Assembly (NCBI GenBank): GCA_016926925.1
Contig: JAFGNQ010000373.1
Coordinates: 1-16,469 of the forward strand
Source of the DNA: Candidatus Aminicenantota bacterium
Lineage (GTDB): Bacteria > Acidobacteriota > Aminicenantia > Aminicenantales > Aminicenantaceae
Length of the DNA: 16,469 nt
Direction: 5' to 3'
Positions 1 to 5,783 of this stretch are shown piece by piece (the stretch's first letter is position 1; each line of letters begins with the position of its first letter). Under the pieces are notes generated by a model. That model was not told the origin of the DNA. It made no database searches and saw nothing but the letters and a program-made list of their open reading frames with translations. The position numbers were made by a program, and so were the translations under genes.

Positions 1-34
1 CACGGTCCGACCCCGAATAAAATAAAAAACCTTT

Positions 35-64
35 TTGCCCAAAACCCAGTCTAATATATATAAT
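35..64 (+). promoter_or_regulatory. Sigma70-type promoter of the serine hydrolase gene
   Basis: A TTGCCC hexamer at 35-40 and a perfect TATAAT at 59-64 are separated by 18 bp. Transcription would start near 71, giving a leader of about 39 nt before the ATG at 110. Because this promoter overlaps an in-frame TTG at 35, the TTG cannot be the start codon of the transcript it drives. Seen directly; function inferred. Confidence 0.65.
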
Positions 65-81
65 AGAATGTGTTTTAAGTA

Positions 82-105
82 CCGGATCGGCAATCCGGAG
101 GAGGG
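82..105 (+). promoter_or_regulatory. Strong ribosome binding site abutting a leader hairpin
   Basis: CCGGAT (82-87) and ATCCGG (93-98) form a perfect 6-bp stem with a 5-nt loop. The Shine-Dalgarno stretch GGAGGAGGG (97-105) begins inside the right arm, so only its first two Gs are sequestered. The purine-rich core stays open, 4-5 nt ahead of the ATG at 110. It fixes the start codon; any regulatory role of the hairpin is speculative. Confidence 0.6.
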
Positions 106-109
106 CGTC

Positions 110-1813
110 ATGAAACGGCATAAATTTTATTTCATTTGTTTGATCGGCCTGAGTCTGCTGGTATCTTCGTGCAGCAAAAAAGCGGACCTGGGAGAAACAC
201 TGGAAACCGAGATCCCCAAACTGATGGAGGCGGCCGACATTCCGGGTATGTCCGTTGCCGTGATTCGGGAGGGGGCCATTTTCTGGTCCGGGGTTTTTGG
301 AGTGCGCAGTCGAAAGACAAACGAGCCCGTAGTTGAAAACACCGTTTTCGAAGCGGCCTCTCTCACAAAAACCATAACGGCAGCGGCTGCCCTCAAGTTG
401 GTGGAGAGGGGGGAATTGGAATTGGATCTGCCGCTGGCGGAATACCTCCCCTATCCGAAGCTCGCCGGCGATGAACGCTATAAAAAAATTACAGCAAGGC
501 ACGTGCTGACTCATACAACGGGTCTTCCGAATTGGGGAACTAAGCTCCTCCGGGAACCGGGAGAACGTTACGGTTATTCAGGTGAAGGTTTCCTCTATTT
601 AGGCCATGTTGTCGAAGAAATCTCGGGTATGCCGCTAAAAGGGTTCGCAAAGAACGAAATATTCGACCCGCTGGGAATGACCAGGACCAGCTATATTTGG
701 CAAGACCGCTTTTCCGGTAATATTGCCATCGGCCATGACCGCCATGGTTTCGCCGGCCAACTGCGGCAGCAGAGCGAAGAGAACGGCGGAGCAAGCTTGC
801 TGACCACAGCCAGGGATTACGCCGCATTTCTCTGCGCCATCCTGAACGATCTCGTCCTCAAACCCGAAACCATCGATATGATGCTGACGCCCCAAGTCAA
901 GGCGACAAAAATGGGTGAGGAGGATGGCCCGGATGAACACATCTCCTGGGGCTTCGGCTGGGGAATTCAACCGGGAGAGACGGAAAACGGATTCTTCCAC
1001 TGGGGAGATAACGGGATCCTAAGAGCATACACGGTCGCTTACAAGGGAAGGAAGGAAGGGTTGTGCATGTTTGCCAACTCAGAAAATTTCTTCACGGTAG
1101 CGGATTCTTTGGTGGCCCTCATTTTGAAAGACCACCAGTATGCTTTGGACTGGCTGGAGTACAAACGTTTGGATGATCCCGAACGATCGGCCTTTATGAA
1201 TGTCGAGAAGGCCTTTCTGGAGAAAGGCAAGGAAGCCGGCCTGGCCGCTTTGGAAGAGATGAAGGATCAAAATCCCGGATTGCTCAAAACGGAAGAGATC
1301 ACAGAAATGGCTCAGTATTTAGCTCAGCAAGACAAAGTCGCGGAAGCGGAGGGGATTTTGCTTGGGGTTCTTGATGCGAAGCCGGATTCCGGAGCCGCTT
1401 GGGCGAGCTTGGGTATGTTGTATTTGGATATGAGCCGATACGAAGATGCGTACGAGCGCTTTCAAAAGGCAATGGAGCTGGACGCTGACAATCCCTATGC
1501 AAATGTGGCTATGCCCTGGGTTAAAGAACTGATCGAGGCGGAAAAGAAGTCCGTGACGGTGCCGGCGGAAATGTTGGAAAAATATGCGGGTGACTACGGC
1601 CCAAGACATATTCGGCTGCGCGAGGGCCGGCTGTATTACCAGAGGGATGAGGGAAAGGAATACGAGCTGATACCTCTCTCCGAATACACATTCTCACTAA
1701 AAGAAAAAGGGACTTTCCGCATTCGTTTCATGATGGATGACAACGGCAACACGGTCAAGGTTTTGGGCCTCTACCTGGGAGGCCGAATGGATGAATCCCT
1801 TCGCAATCAATGA
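110..1813 (+). CDS. Lipoprotein serine hydrolase (beta-lactamase class C family) with TPR and DUF3471-like C-terminus
   Basis: A 567-aa protein of the beta-lactamase/penicillin-binding serine hydrolase family, probably an envelope-anchored esterase or peptidase rather than an antibiotic-resistance enzyme. Residues 1-20 are a signal peptide ending in a lipobox (LVSS before Cys21). The catalytic domain spans about 30-345, with SLTK at 84-87 (nucleophile Ser84, Lys87), YSG at 156-158 in the YxN position and HWG at 297-299 replacing the KTG motif, as is common in this family. A helical region with one clear TPR (about 429-462) follows. A C-terminal beta domain (about 489-555) resembles DUF3471 and matches the tail of the ankyrin protein encoded at 2747-3631. 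The ATG at 110 is chosen for its strong Shine-Dalgarno and because the longer frame begins with a TTG inside the promoter. Physiological substrate unknown. Confidence 0.9.
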   Translation: MKRHKFYFICLIGLSLLVSSCSKKADLGETLETEIPKLMEAADIPGMSVAVIREGAIFWSGVFGVRSRKTNEPVVENTVFEAASLTKTITAAAALKLVERGELELDLPLAEYLPYPKLAGDERYKKITARHVLTHTTGLPNWGTKLLREPGERYGYSGEGFLYLGHVVEEISGMPLKGFAKNEIFDPLGMTRTSYIWQDRFSGNIAIGHDRHGFAGQLRQQSEENGGASLLTTARDYAAFLCAILNDLVLKPETIDMMLTPQVKATKMGEEDGPDEHISWGFGWGIQPGETENGFFHWGDNGILRAYTVAYKGRKEGLCMFANSENFFTVADSLVALILKDHQYALDWLEYKRLDDPERSAFMNVEKAFLEKGKEAGLAALEEMKDQNPGLLKTEEITEMAQYLAQQDKVAEAEGILLGVLDAKPDSGAAWASLGMLYLDMSRYEDAYERFQKAMELDADNPYANVAMPWVKELIEAEKKSVTVPAEMLEKYAGDYGPRHIRLREGRLYYQRDEGKEYELIPLSEYTFSLKEKGTFRIRFMMDDNGNTVKVLGLYLGGRMDESLRNQ

Positions 1814-1821
1814 TTGCGGAG
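1799..1821 (+). terminator. Hairpin spanning the stop codon of the serine hydrolase gene
   Basis: CGCAATC (1802-1808) pairs with GATTGCG (1812-1818) around an AAT loop. The stem extends by one G-U and two more pairs to 1799/1821. The TGA stop (1811-1813) lies at the loop-stem junction. No T-tract follows, so it is not a classical intrinsic terminator. It may protect the 3' end or attenuate read-through into the WbqC-like gene. Confidence 0.35.
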
Positions 1822-1895
1822 AAAATCAATATTATTATCCGCCGGCTTTCTGTATAAAAACAAAAGGGTGCCAGCCGGAAGTCAGAGGGACCGCC

Positions 1896-2615
1896 GTGCG
1901 TATCAGTTTTAACCAGCCGATCTTCATCCCCTGGGGGGGATTTTTTGGGAAGCTGCTCCATTCGGACAAACTGGTTCTCCTCGACGATACGCTTCTGGCT
2001 CGAGGATTCACATACGTCAACCGCAACCGGATCAAAGGCCCTGCCGGTGAGTCTTGGATCACGGTCCCGCTCAAAAGACACGGCCGGGGGAGACAGAAAA
2101 TCAAAGATCTCGAAATCTTCGAAAAGAAGAAGTGGGCGAAAAATTTTCTTCTGACCGTAAAGCATTTCTACGGAAAATCCCTATTCCTGGAGCCGATCCT
2201 GACAGAAGTCGAAACGATTCTGGACAGCCCGGACGAGAGTTTTTGCAGTATGGTAATCCGGCTGCTGTCTATTTTCAAAAAAGATTTCAACATCGACACA
2301 GCGTTCATCCTTCAGTCGGATACCGGGATAACCGGCAAGGGCACGTCCCTTCTCGTCTCCATAGTCAAAGAATTGGGTGCCGACGAGGTGCTTATGCCTT
2401 ACTTTTCCAGAAAAATTCTCGACTGGAATCTATTCGACCGGGAAAAAATCGCCGTCCATTTTCTCCGCTATGACCCTCCCCAGTATCCGCAATTTTGGGG
2501 GCATTTTTTAAAAAGGCTGTCTGTTTTAGACCTCCTTCTCTGTTGCGGTGGAGCAGGCCGGACTGTCATTGAAAAGGGGTCCTATCTTTATGAAGCAGCG
2601 GCCCTCGCAGTTTGA
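1896..2615 (+). CDS. WbqC-like family protein
   Basis: A protein of about 239 aa when started at the GTG at 1896, preceded by AGAGGGA at 1884-1890. The open frame runs back to 1737, but the upstream residues overlap the preceding gene, whereas family members begin directly with the QPxxxPW segment. Visible hallmarks are QPIFIPW (7-13), LLDD (28-31), NRNRIKG (42-48) followed by a conserved Trp54, a central KELGADEVLMP segment (about 158-168), and the C-terminal YPQFWG and LSVLDLL elements (197-214). WbqC family members occur in O-antigen and other polysaccharide loci, but their reaction is not established. No glycosyltransferases or sugar-nucleotide enzymes are nearby, so the pathway cannot be read from context. 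It may be co-transcribed with the hydrolase 82 bp upstream. Family call firm, function unknown. Confidence 0.85.
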   Translation: MRISFNQPIFIPWGGFFGKLLHSDKLVLLDDTLLARGFTYVNRNRIKGPAGESWITVPLKRHGRGRQKIKDLEIFEKKKWAKNFLLTVKHFYGKSLFLEPILTEVETILDSPDESFCSMVIRLLSIFKKDFNIDTAFILQSDTGITGKGTSLLVSIVKELGADEVLMPYFSRKILDWNLFDREKIAVHFLRYDPPQYPQFWGHFLKRLSVLDLLLCCGGAGRTVIEKGSYLYEAAALAV

Positions 2616-2668
2616 ACCCGACAGTGCTAGAGCGGCATATCAATGTTTTTAAAATTCCTGTTTTCATA

Positions 2669-2705
2669 TGACATCGTATTTGAAAATGATGTCACAGCGC
2701 TGACA
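2669..2705. terminator. Possible terminator structure between convergent genes
   Basis: TGACATC (2669-2675) and GATGTCA (2688-2694) form a 7-bp inverted repeat with a 12-nt loop. An overlapping second one, TGTCA/TGACA (2690-2705), follows. They lie in the 131-bp gap where the WbqC-like and ankyrin genes converge, where a bidirectional terminator is expected. Neither side has a good T-tract, so this is a weak call. I see no gene in 2616-2746. Confidence 0.3.
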
Positions 2706-2746
2706 CCTGAGATGACTTGAAATTTTTGACGCGAGGTCGGGCATTC

Positions 2747-3631
2747 TTATTTTTTAGATTTGCGTCGATCGAGCTTGGTGCCTTTTTGTTCCCCGCTGGG
2801 TGACTTGTAGATGACTTCCCTGACTTCACCGTTTTCGTCTCTGAGAAAAGTGAAAGAAAGCAATTCCGCATCGGACATAAACTGATTTTCAGAGACGGGA
2901 AGCAGCTCATCCTTCCCGTAGGCGTAATAATAAAGGTGGTCGTCCTCTTTCCGGATATACAAATTCCAGTTCGGTTTGACCGAGTAGACGCCTGCATAGT
3001 CGTCGAATATCTCCGGATCGAGCGTTATTGTTTTCGGCCGCGTGAACAGAACATCAAGGTAAGTGCTTCCTTGATTATTCTTGACTTCCTTGGAGACACC
3101 ATGGGCGATCAGGAGATCGACCGTATCTTGGTGTCCGTTCCGAGCAGCGATATGCAGAGCGGAATCCCCATTTTTGGTCAATGTCCGGATATCCGCACCT
3201 TTTGCGATCAATTTTTTGACAACCTCGGTACAACCTCGTCTTGCTGCGACATGGAGCGGCGTCCTTCCGACTTCATTTTGGTGATCGATGCGGGCACCTT
3301 TATCCAGAAGCCACTCAATGACTTCTGCGTCATCACAATGCGCCGCCCAATGCATGGCAGTGCCATCATGCTTCTCAGAAGCGTTGACATCGGAAACGTA
3401 GCGCAGCAGAACAGCGATGGCATTCTTCCGGCCGTAGATTGCAGCCCAATGGAGTGCCGTCGCTCCCATGCCGGAATCCGTGACATTGATGAGTTCGGGA
3501 TTTGCAGAAAGCAGGGCCTCTATTTTGGCGGCGTTTCCGGCTTGAGCAGCTCGTATAATCTCATTATCAACCGCAAAATTTGCAATGGGGAGGAACAGAA
3601 AAAGGATACCTACCAGGATTTTCTTCATCAT
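2747..3631 (-). CDS. Secreted ankyrin-repeat protein with DUF3471-like C-terminal domain
   Basis: A 294-aa protein. Residues 1-20 are a signal peptide (MMKK followed by a hydrophobic core, ending near NFA), so it should act in the periplasm or on the surface. Five ankyrin repeats follow at about 22-51, 56-85, 89-118, 122-151 and 155-184, each with the typical (T/A)-A-L/M-H-(W/V/I)-AA turn, for example ALHWAA, AMHWAA, PLHVAA and ALHIAA. Residues 208-276 form a different beta-rich domain with YAGVY, LYYY, ELLPVSE and DENGEV. It matches the tail of the serine hydrolase at 110-1813 and is probably DUF3471-like. Ankyrin repeats bind proteins; the partner is unknown. It lies 71 bp downstream of the OmpA-family lipoprotein on the same strand and may share its transcript. 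Two adjacent ATGs (3631 and 3628) are both possible; no clear Shine-Dalgarno is visible. Confidence 0.88.
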   Translation of the reverse strand: MMKKILVGILFLFLPIANFAVDNEIIRAAQAGNAAKIEALLSANPELINVTDSGMGATALHWAAIYGRKNAIAVLLRYVSDVNASEKHDGTAMHWAAHCDDAEVIEWLLDKGARIDHQNEVGRTPLHVAARRGCTEVVKKLIAKGADIRTLTKNGDSALHIAARNGHQDTVDLLIAHGVSKEVKNNQGSTYLDVLFTRPKTITLDPEIFDDYAGVYSVKPNWNLYIRKEDDHLYYYAYGKDELLPVSENQFMSDAELLSFTFLRDENGEVREVIYKSPSGEQKGTKLDRRKSKK

Positions 3632-3656
3632 TGCGAAGAGATCGGCCTGAATAAGA

Positions 3657-3702
3657 ACAGGCAGTTTTTCATACCCTTTGGAAAAAAATGCCTGTCCCTT
3701 TT
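3657..3702. repeat. Inverted repeat with REP-like GGGACAGGCA word
   Basis: ACAGGCA (3657-3663) and TGCCTGT (3689-3695) form a 7-bp stem around a 25-nt loop. Flanking GAATAA and TTATTC extend it imperfectly. Read on the minus strand, the right side is an A-run, GGGACAGGCA and a T-run. That phrase resembles words often found in dispersed intergenic repeats. It occupies most of the 71-bp gap between the lipoprotein and ankyrin genes and could be a degenerate terminator or repeat remnant. Confidence 0.35.
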
Positions 3703-4350
3703 TTATTCATAAACGAGGATGACCACGCGGCGGTTCTGAGCTCTGCCGTCCCGAGTGGCGTTATCGGCAACGGGTTGATCGCTGCCGTAGCTGATCACTT
3801 CCATCCTGTGAAGAGGAATATTGTACTGTTTGTGCAGGTACTCCATCACGGCTTCGGCTCTTTTCTTCCCCAGTACTAAATTCCACTCTTCGGTTCCGCT
3901 GCTGTCCGTGTGCCCTTGAATCTCAAGATAAACCCCTTTGTCTTCCGCAATCAGCATCTGCACAAATCCATCCACAGCTACCTTCGCTTCGTCGCTGAGC
4001 TTATAGCTGTCGAATTGGAATTTCGCTTCATCATTTCTGAGCGTCTCTTGAAAGAGCAGTTTTCCACGAGCCAGTTTTTTAACTTCGGCTATCCGGCTGT
4101 CCGTCTCCGACTTGTGTTCACTCAATGCGGACTCCTGCTCGGTGATGAGTGAACCGAGGCTGGCCAATCGTTCGTCATGTTCTTTGATTCTTTTTTGATT
4201 TTCCTCAACGGATGTCTCAACACCCTCGACTTTTTCATCCATAGTCGCCATTTCCTGCCGCACAAAGCCTTTCGTAGCGCAACCCGGGCCCGCAATCAAC
4301 ACGACGAGCAGCACGGCTCCCATGAGAAAGGTAATTTTGTTTTTGACCAT
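3703..4350 (-). CDS. OmpA-family peptidoglycan-binding lipoprotein
   Basis: A 215-aa protein. Residues 1-23 are a lipoprotein signal peptide with the probable acylated Cys24 in the context AGPGC. Residues about 30-95 are highly charged, with heptad-like spacing, and probably form a coiled coil or long helix. Residues about 103-215 are an OmpA C-terminal domain with FQFDSYKLSD, the signature HTDSSGTEEWN and a downstream RA helix. Asp149 and Arg164 are 15 residues apart, like the Asp/Arg pair that grips mDAP in A. baumannii OmpA (known family property). The protein therefore likely tethers the outer membrane to peptidoglycan. GGAGG lies 6 nt before the ATG, making the start secure. It is not obviously Pal: no tol genes are nearby and the coiled-coil linker is long. 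Confidence 0.92.
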   Translation of the reverse strand: MVKNKITFLMGAVLLVVLIAGPGCATKGFVRQEMATMDEKVEGVETSVEENQKRIKEHDERLASLGSLITEQESALSEHKSETDSRIAEVKKLARGKLLFQETLRNDEAKFQFDSYKLSDEAKVAVDGFVQMLIAEDKGVYLEIQGHTDSSGTEEWNLVLGKKRAEAVMEYLHKQYNIPLHRMEVISYGSDQPVADNATRDGRAQNRRVVILVYE

Positions 4351-4422
4351 TATGACCTCCAGTCCCTAATCATTAATAAAGGTTTTTAAACAGGCGCAAT
4401 TATGTCCTGAACCGCAAGTTTT

Positions 4423-4451
4423 ATAATAACACAAGCTTTTTTTTCTTTAAA
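4423..4451 (-). promoter_or_regulatory. Promoter of the OmpA-family lipoprotein gene
   Basis: Read on the minus strand: TTTAAA (4451-4446), a 17-bp spacer, and TATTAT (4428-4423). TG precedes the -10 by one base (4431-4430), giving an extended -10. Transcription would start near 4416, with a leader of about 66 nt. Confidence 0.55.
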
Positions 4452-4507
4452 CCCTCTTTTTACTCATTGGATGACTTTGATTATCCGTAAAAGGGCTGCT
4501 GAGATGC

Positions 4508-4581
4508 AGAGGCAGGCGAGCCTCTTCGCCGAAGCGGGCATCGGCTCAGACCAAAGGGGACAGGTACGAGACATTGTCTGA
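4508..4581. repeat. Two short hairpins around a GGGGACAGG word
   Basis: AGAGGC (4508-4513) and GCCTCT (4520-4525) form a 6-bp stem with a 6-nt loop. TCAGAC (4546-4551) and GTCTGA (4576-4581) form a second 6-bp stem, whose loop holds AAAGGGGACAGG. The layout looks like a REP-type palindromic element. No associated transposase is in the window; multi-copy status cannot be judged from one window. Confidence 0.4.
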
Positions 4582-4643
4582 TTGAGTCGCATGGTGCTAA
4601 CAAGAAAGCAAGGCGAGTTAAAGTTCGTTTGAGTCGTATGGTG
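4582..4643. repeat. Near-perfect 15-nt direct repeat
   Basis: TTGAGTCGCATGGTG at 4582-4596 recurs as TTGAGTCGTATGGTG at 4629-4643, differing at one base, with starts 47 bp apart. The second copy overlaps the left arm and loop of the 14-bp inverted repeat. Confidence 0.7.
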
Positions 4644-4693
4644 GTGGGTGGAGGGGTCTTCGACGAAAACGAACTTTAACGAGCACCCCCTCC
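4617..4693. repeat. Perfect 14-bp inverted repeat with possible pseudoknot
   Basis: GTTAAAGTTCGTTT (4617-4630) is exactly complementary to AAACGAACTTTAAC (4667-4680). After two mismatches the stem continues with GTCG (4633-4636) and CGAC (4661-4664). The purine-rich loop contains GGAGGGGT (4650-4657), which can pair with ACCCCCTCC (4685-4693; one extra C) just outside the stem, giving H-type pseudoknot geometry. It lies immediately downstream of the VWFA gene, whose stop is at 4712. No T-tract follows on either strand, so it is not a plain terminator. Confidence 0.65.
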
Positions 4694-4711
4694 GCATCCG
4701 CGGCTGTGCGC

Positions 4712-5710
4712 TCAATCCTTGATCTCGCCGCTGTAGTATCCTTCTCTCGTCCTTACTTTGTATTTCTTTTTAGAAGTCACGACTTTAATTTTGCGGTAAT
4801 CATTATTGGGATCTTTATAGGAAGTGAATCCAAGGATGTACTGATGCCCGGTTTCCTGCACAATCCTTCTCAATGTCAGCTTCATTCTGCCGGGTTCGTC
4901 GAGAAAAAAAGCCTTTCCCCCTGTTGCGTAAGAAAACCTCTTCAACGAATAGGCAATGCTCGAAGGAGAGACAAGGGGAGATCGCTTGTATTTTTTCAAA
5001 TACTGTTCGCTCAGGGGAATTTTGTACCCGATGGTGTAGATGGGTATATCGACCCTCCGCGCAACTTCGATCGCCTGCTCGGGAGAGTACTCGCTGTCAT
5101 TTTCGATTCCGTCGGTAATCAACAGCAGGGTTCTTTTCTCATTTGCCCCTTTGTTGGCGAATTCAGGAGACACGGCAACGGCATCATTCAAGGCCGTCTG
5201 CCCGTAGGCTTCTGTCTTCTCCAGGATGGATAGAAATTCGGCCTTGTCTTTGGAAAAATTCGAAGCCACCTCCACTTCGCCGTCAGCGAAAATCAACAAA
5301 GAGATTTCATCCTGCGGATCCAGAAGGTATTCGATAAGATAGGCGAGCGCTTCCTTGCTCTCTTTCAGCTTATCCTGAAGAGCCATACTTCCACTGACAT
5401 CCAGAAGAACGGTCAAACTCAGCGGGGCATCAAAGTCATGGCTGAAGTAGTTGATACTTTTCTTTTCATCATTTTCATAAATGGTGAAATCATCCACATT
5501 GAGGTCATTGATGTAGCGCCCTTTCGTGTCTTGAACAGTAACGGCGATAGAAATCGCGCTGACCGCGATGTCATAGCGTATTTCCTTATCTTCCTTTTCT
5601 TGTGAAAACAGAAATGACGAGAAGCCGAGAATAAGAGCCGCCCAGAGTGCGGTCAGGACAAGAAAAACGGCCGGCGGTCTCTTCATTCCGTGTAGATCGA
5701 TTCTTTTCAT
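4712..5710 (-). CDS. Secreted VWFA-related domain protein (Acidobacteria type)
   Basis: A protein of about 332 aa from the ATG at 5710; an ATG at 5734 would add eight residues and lacks a Shine-Dalgarno, whereas GGGA lies 7 nt before 5710. A hydrophobic segment at about 14-36 acts as signal peptide or anchor. A short beta region (about 45-95, including VQDTKGRYINDL and DDFTIYEND) precedes the von Willebrand A domain. The MIDAS metal site is complete: DVSGS (Asp104, Ser106, Ser108), Thr172 in GQTALNDA and Asp200 in ITDGIEN. The C-terminal part contains YILGFTSYKDPN and a basic strand ending REGYYSGEIK. This order matches the VWFA-related domain family expanded in Acidobacteria (TIGR03436-like). 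VWA domains bind proteins through the metal; the ligand here is unknown. It follows the ATP-grasp gene by 49-73 bp on the same strand and no strong promoter intervenes, so they are probably co-transcribed. Confidence 0.88.
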   Translation of the reverse strand: MKRIDLHGMKRPPAVFLVLTALWAALILGFSSFLFSQEKEDKEIRYDIAVSAISIAVTVQDTKGRYINDLNVDDFTIYENDEKKSINYFSHDFDAPLSLTVLLDVSGSMALQDKLKESKEALAYLIEYLLDPQDEISLLIFADGEVEVASNFSKDKAEFLSILEKTEAYGQTALNDAVAVSPEFANKGANEKRTLLLITDGIENDSEYSPEQAIEVARRVDIPIYTIGYKIPLSEQYLKKYKRSPLVSPSSIAYSLKRFSYATGGKAFFLDEPGRMKLTLRRIVQETGHQYILGFTSYKDPNNDYRKIKVVTSKKKYKVRTREGYYSGEIKD

Positions 5711-5783
5711 CGTGATCCCAGTTTCAGCTTCCATCTTTTTAGTCGCATCACATTTGTGTTTTCTCGAAGCAGTGCCATCTTTT

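Larger units (their letters stand above)
4351..4711. other. 361-bp gene-free intergenic region
   Basis: No convincing gene lies here. The right part of its minus strand is open from 4715 to 4464, but that frame has low-complexity composition, no Shine-Dalgarno and no recognisable family, and it runs through inverted repeats. The region holds the promoter of the OmpA-family gene near 4423-4451. It also holds a cluster of hairpins and direct repeats at 4508-4693, described separately. Confidence 0.7.

Noticed and set aside
35..109. In-frame extension of the serine hydrolase from a TTG at 35
   Set aside because: The TTG is the -35 element of the promoter, the added residues precede a proper lipoprotein signal peptide, and ATG 110 has a strong Shine-Dalgarno.
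110..1813. AmpC-type antibiotic resistance gene
   Set aside because: KTG is replaced by HWG, YxN by YSG, and the protein is a lipoprotein with TPR and tail domains, unlike AmpC.
1737..1895. N-terminal extension of the WbqC-like protein overlapping the hydrolase gene
   Set aside because: Family conservation begins at the GTG at 1896, and the extension has unrelated composition and overlaps a solid gene by 77 bp.
2936..3712. 258-aa open frame on the plus strand opposite the ankyrin gene
   Set aside because: It mirrors the ankyrin repeats, has no domain, signal or Shine-Dalgarno, while the minus frame has a signal peptide and five clear repeats.
4464..4715. 83-aa open frame on the minus strand in the intergenic region
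   Set aside because: No Shine-Dalgarno, no family resemblance, a start inside the VWFA gene's end, and it runs through inverted and direct repeats; more likely a repeat element than a gene.
5735..5783. AAAAAGATGG occurring twice between the ATP-grasp and VWFA genes
   Set aside because: A 10-nt A-rich direct repeat is too simple to distinguish from chance.
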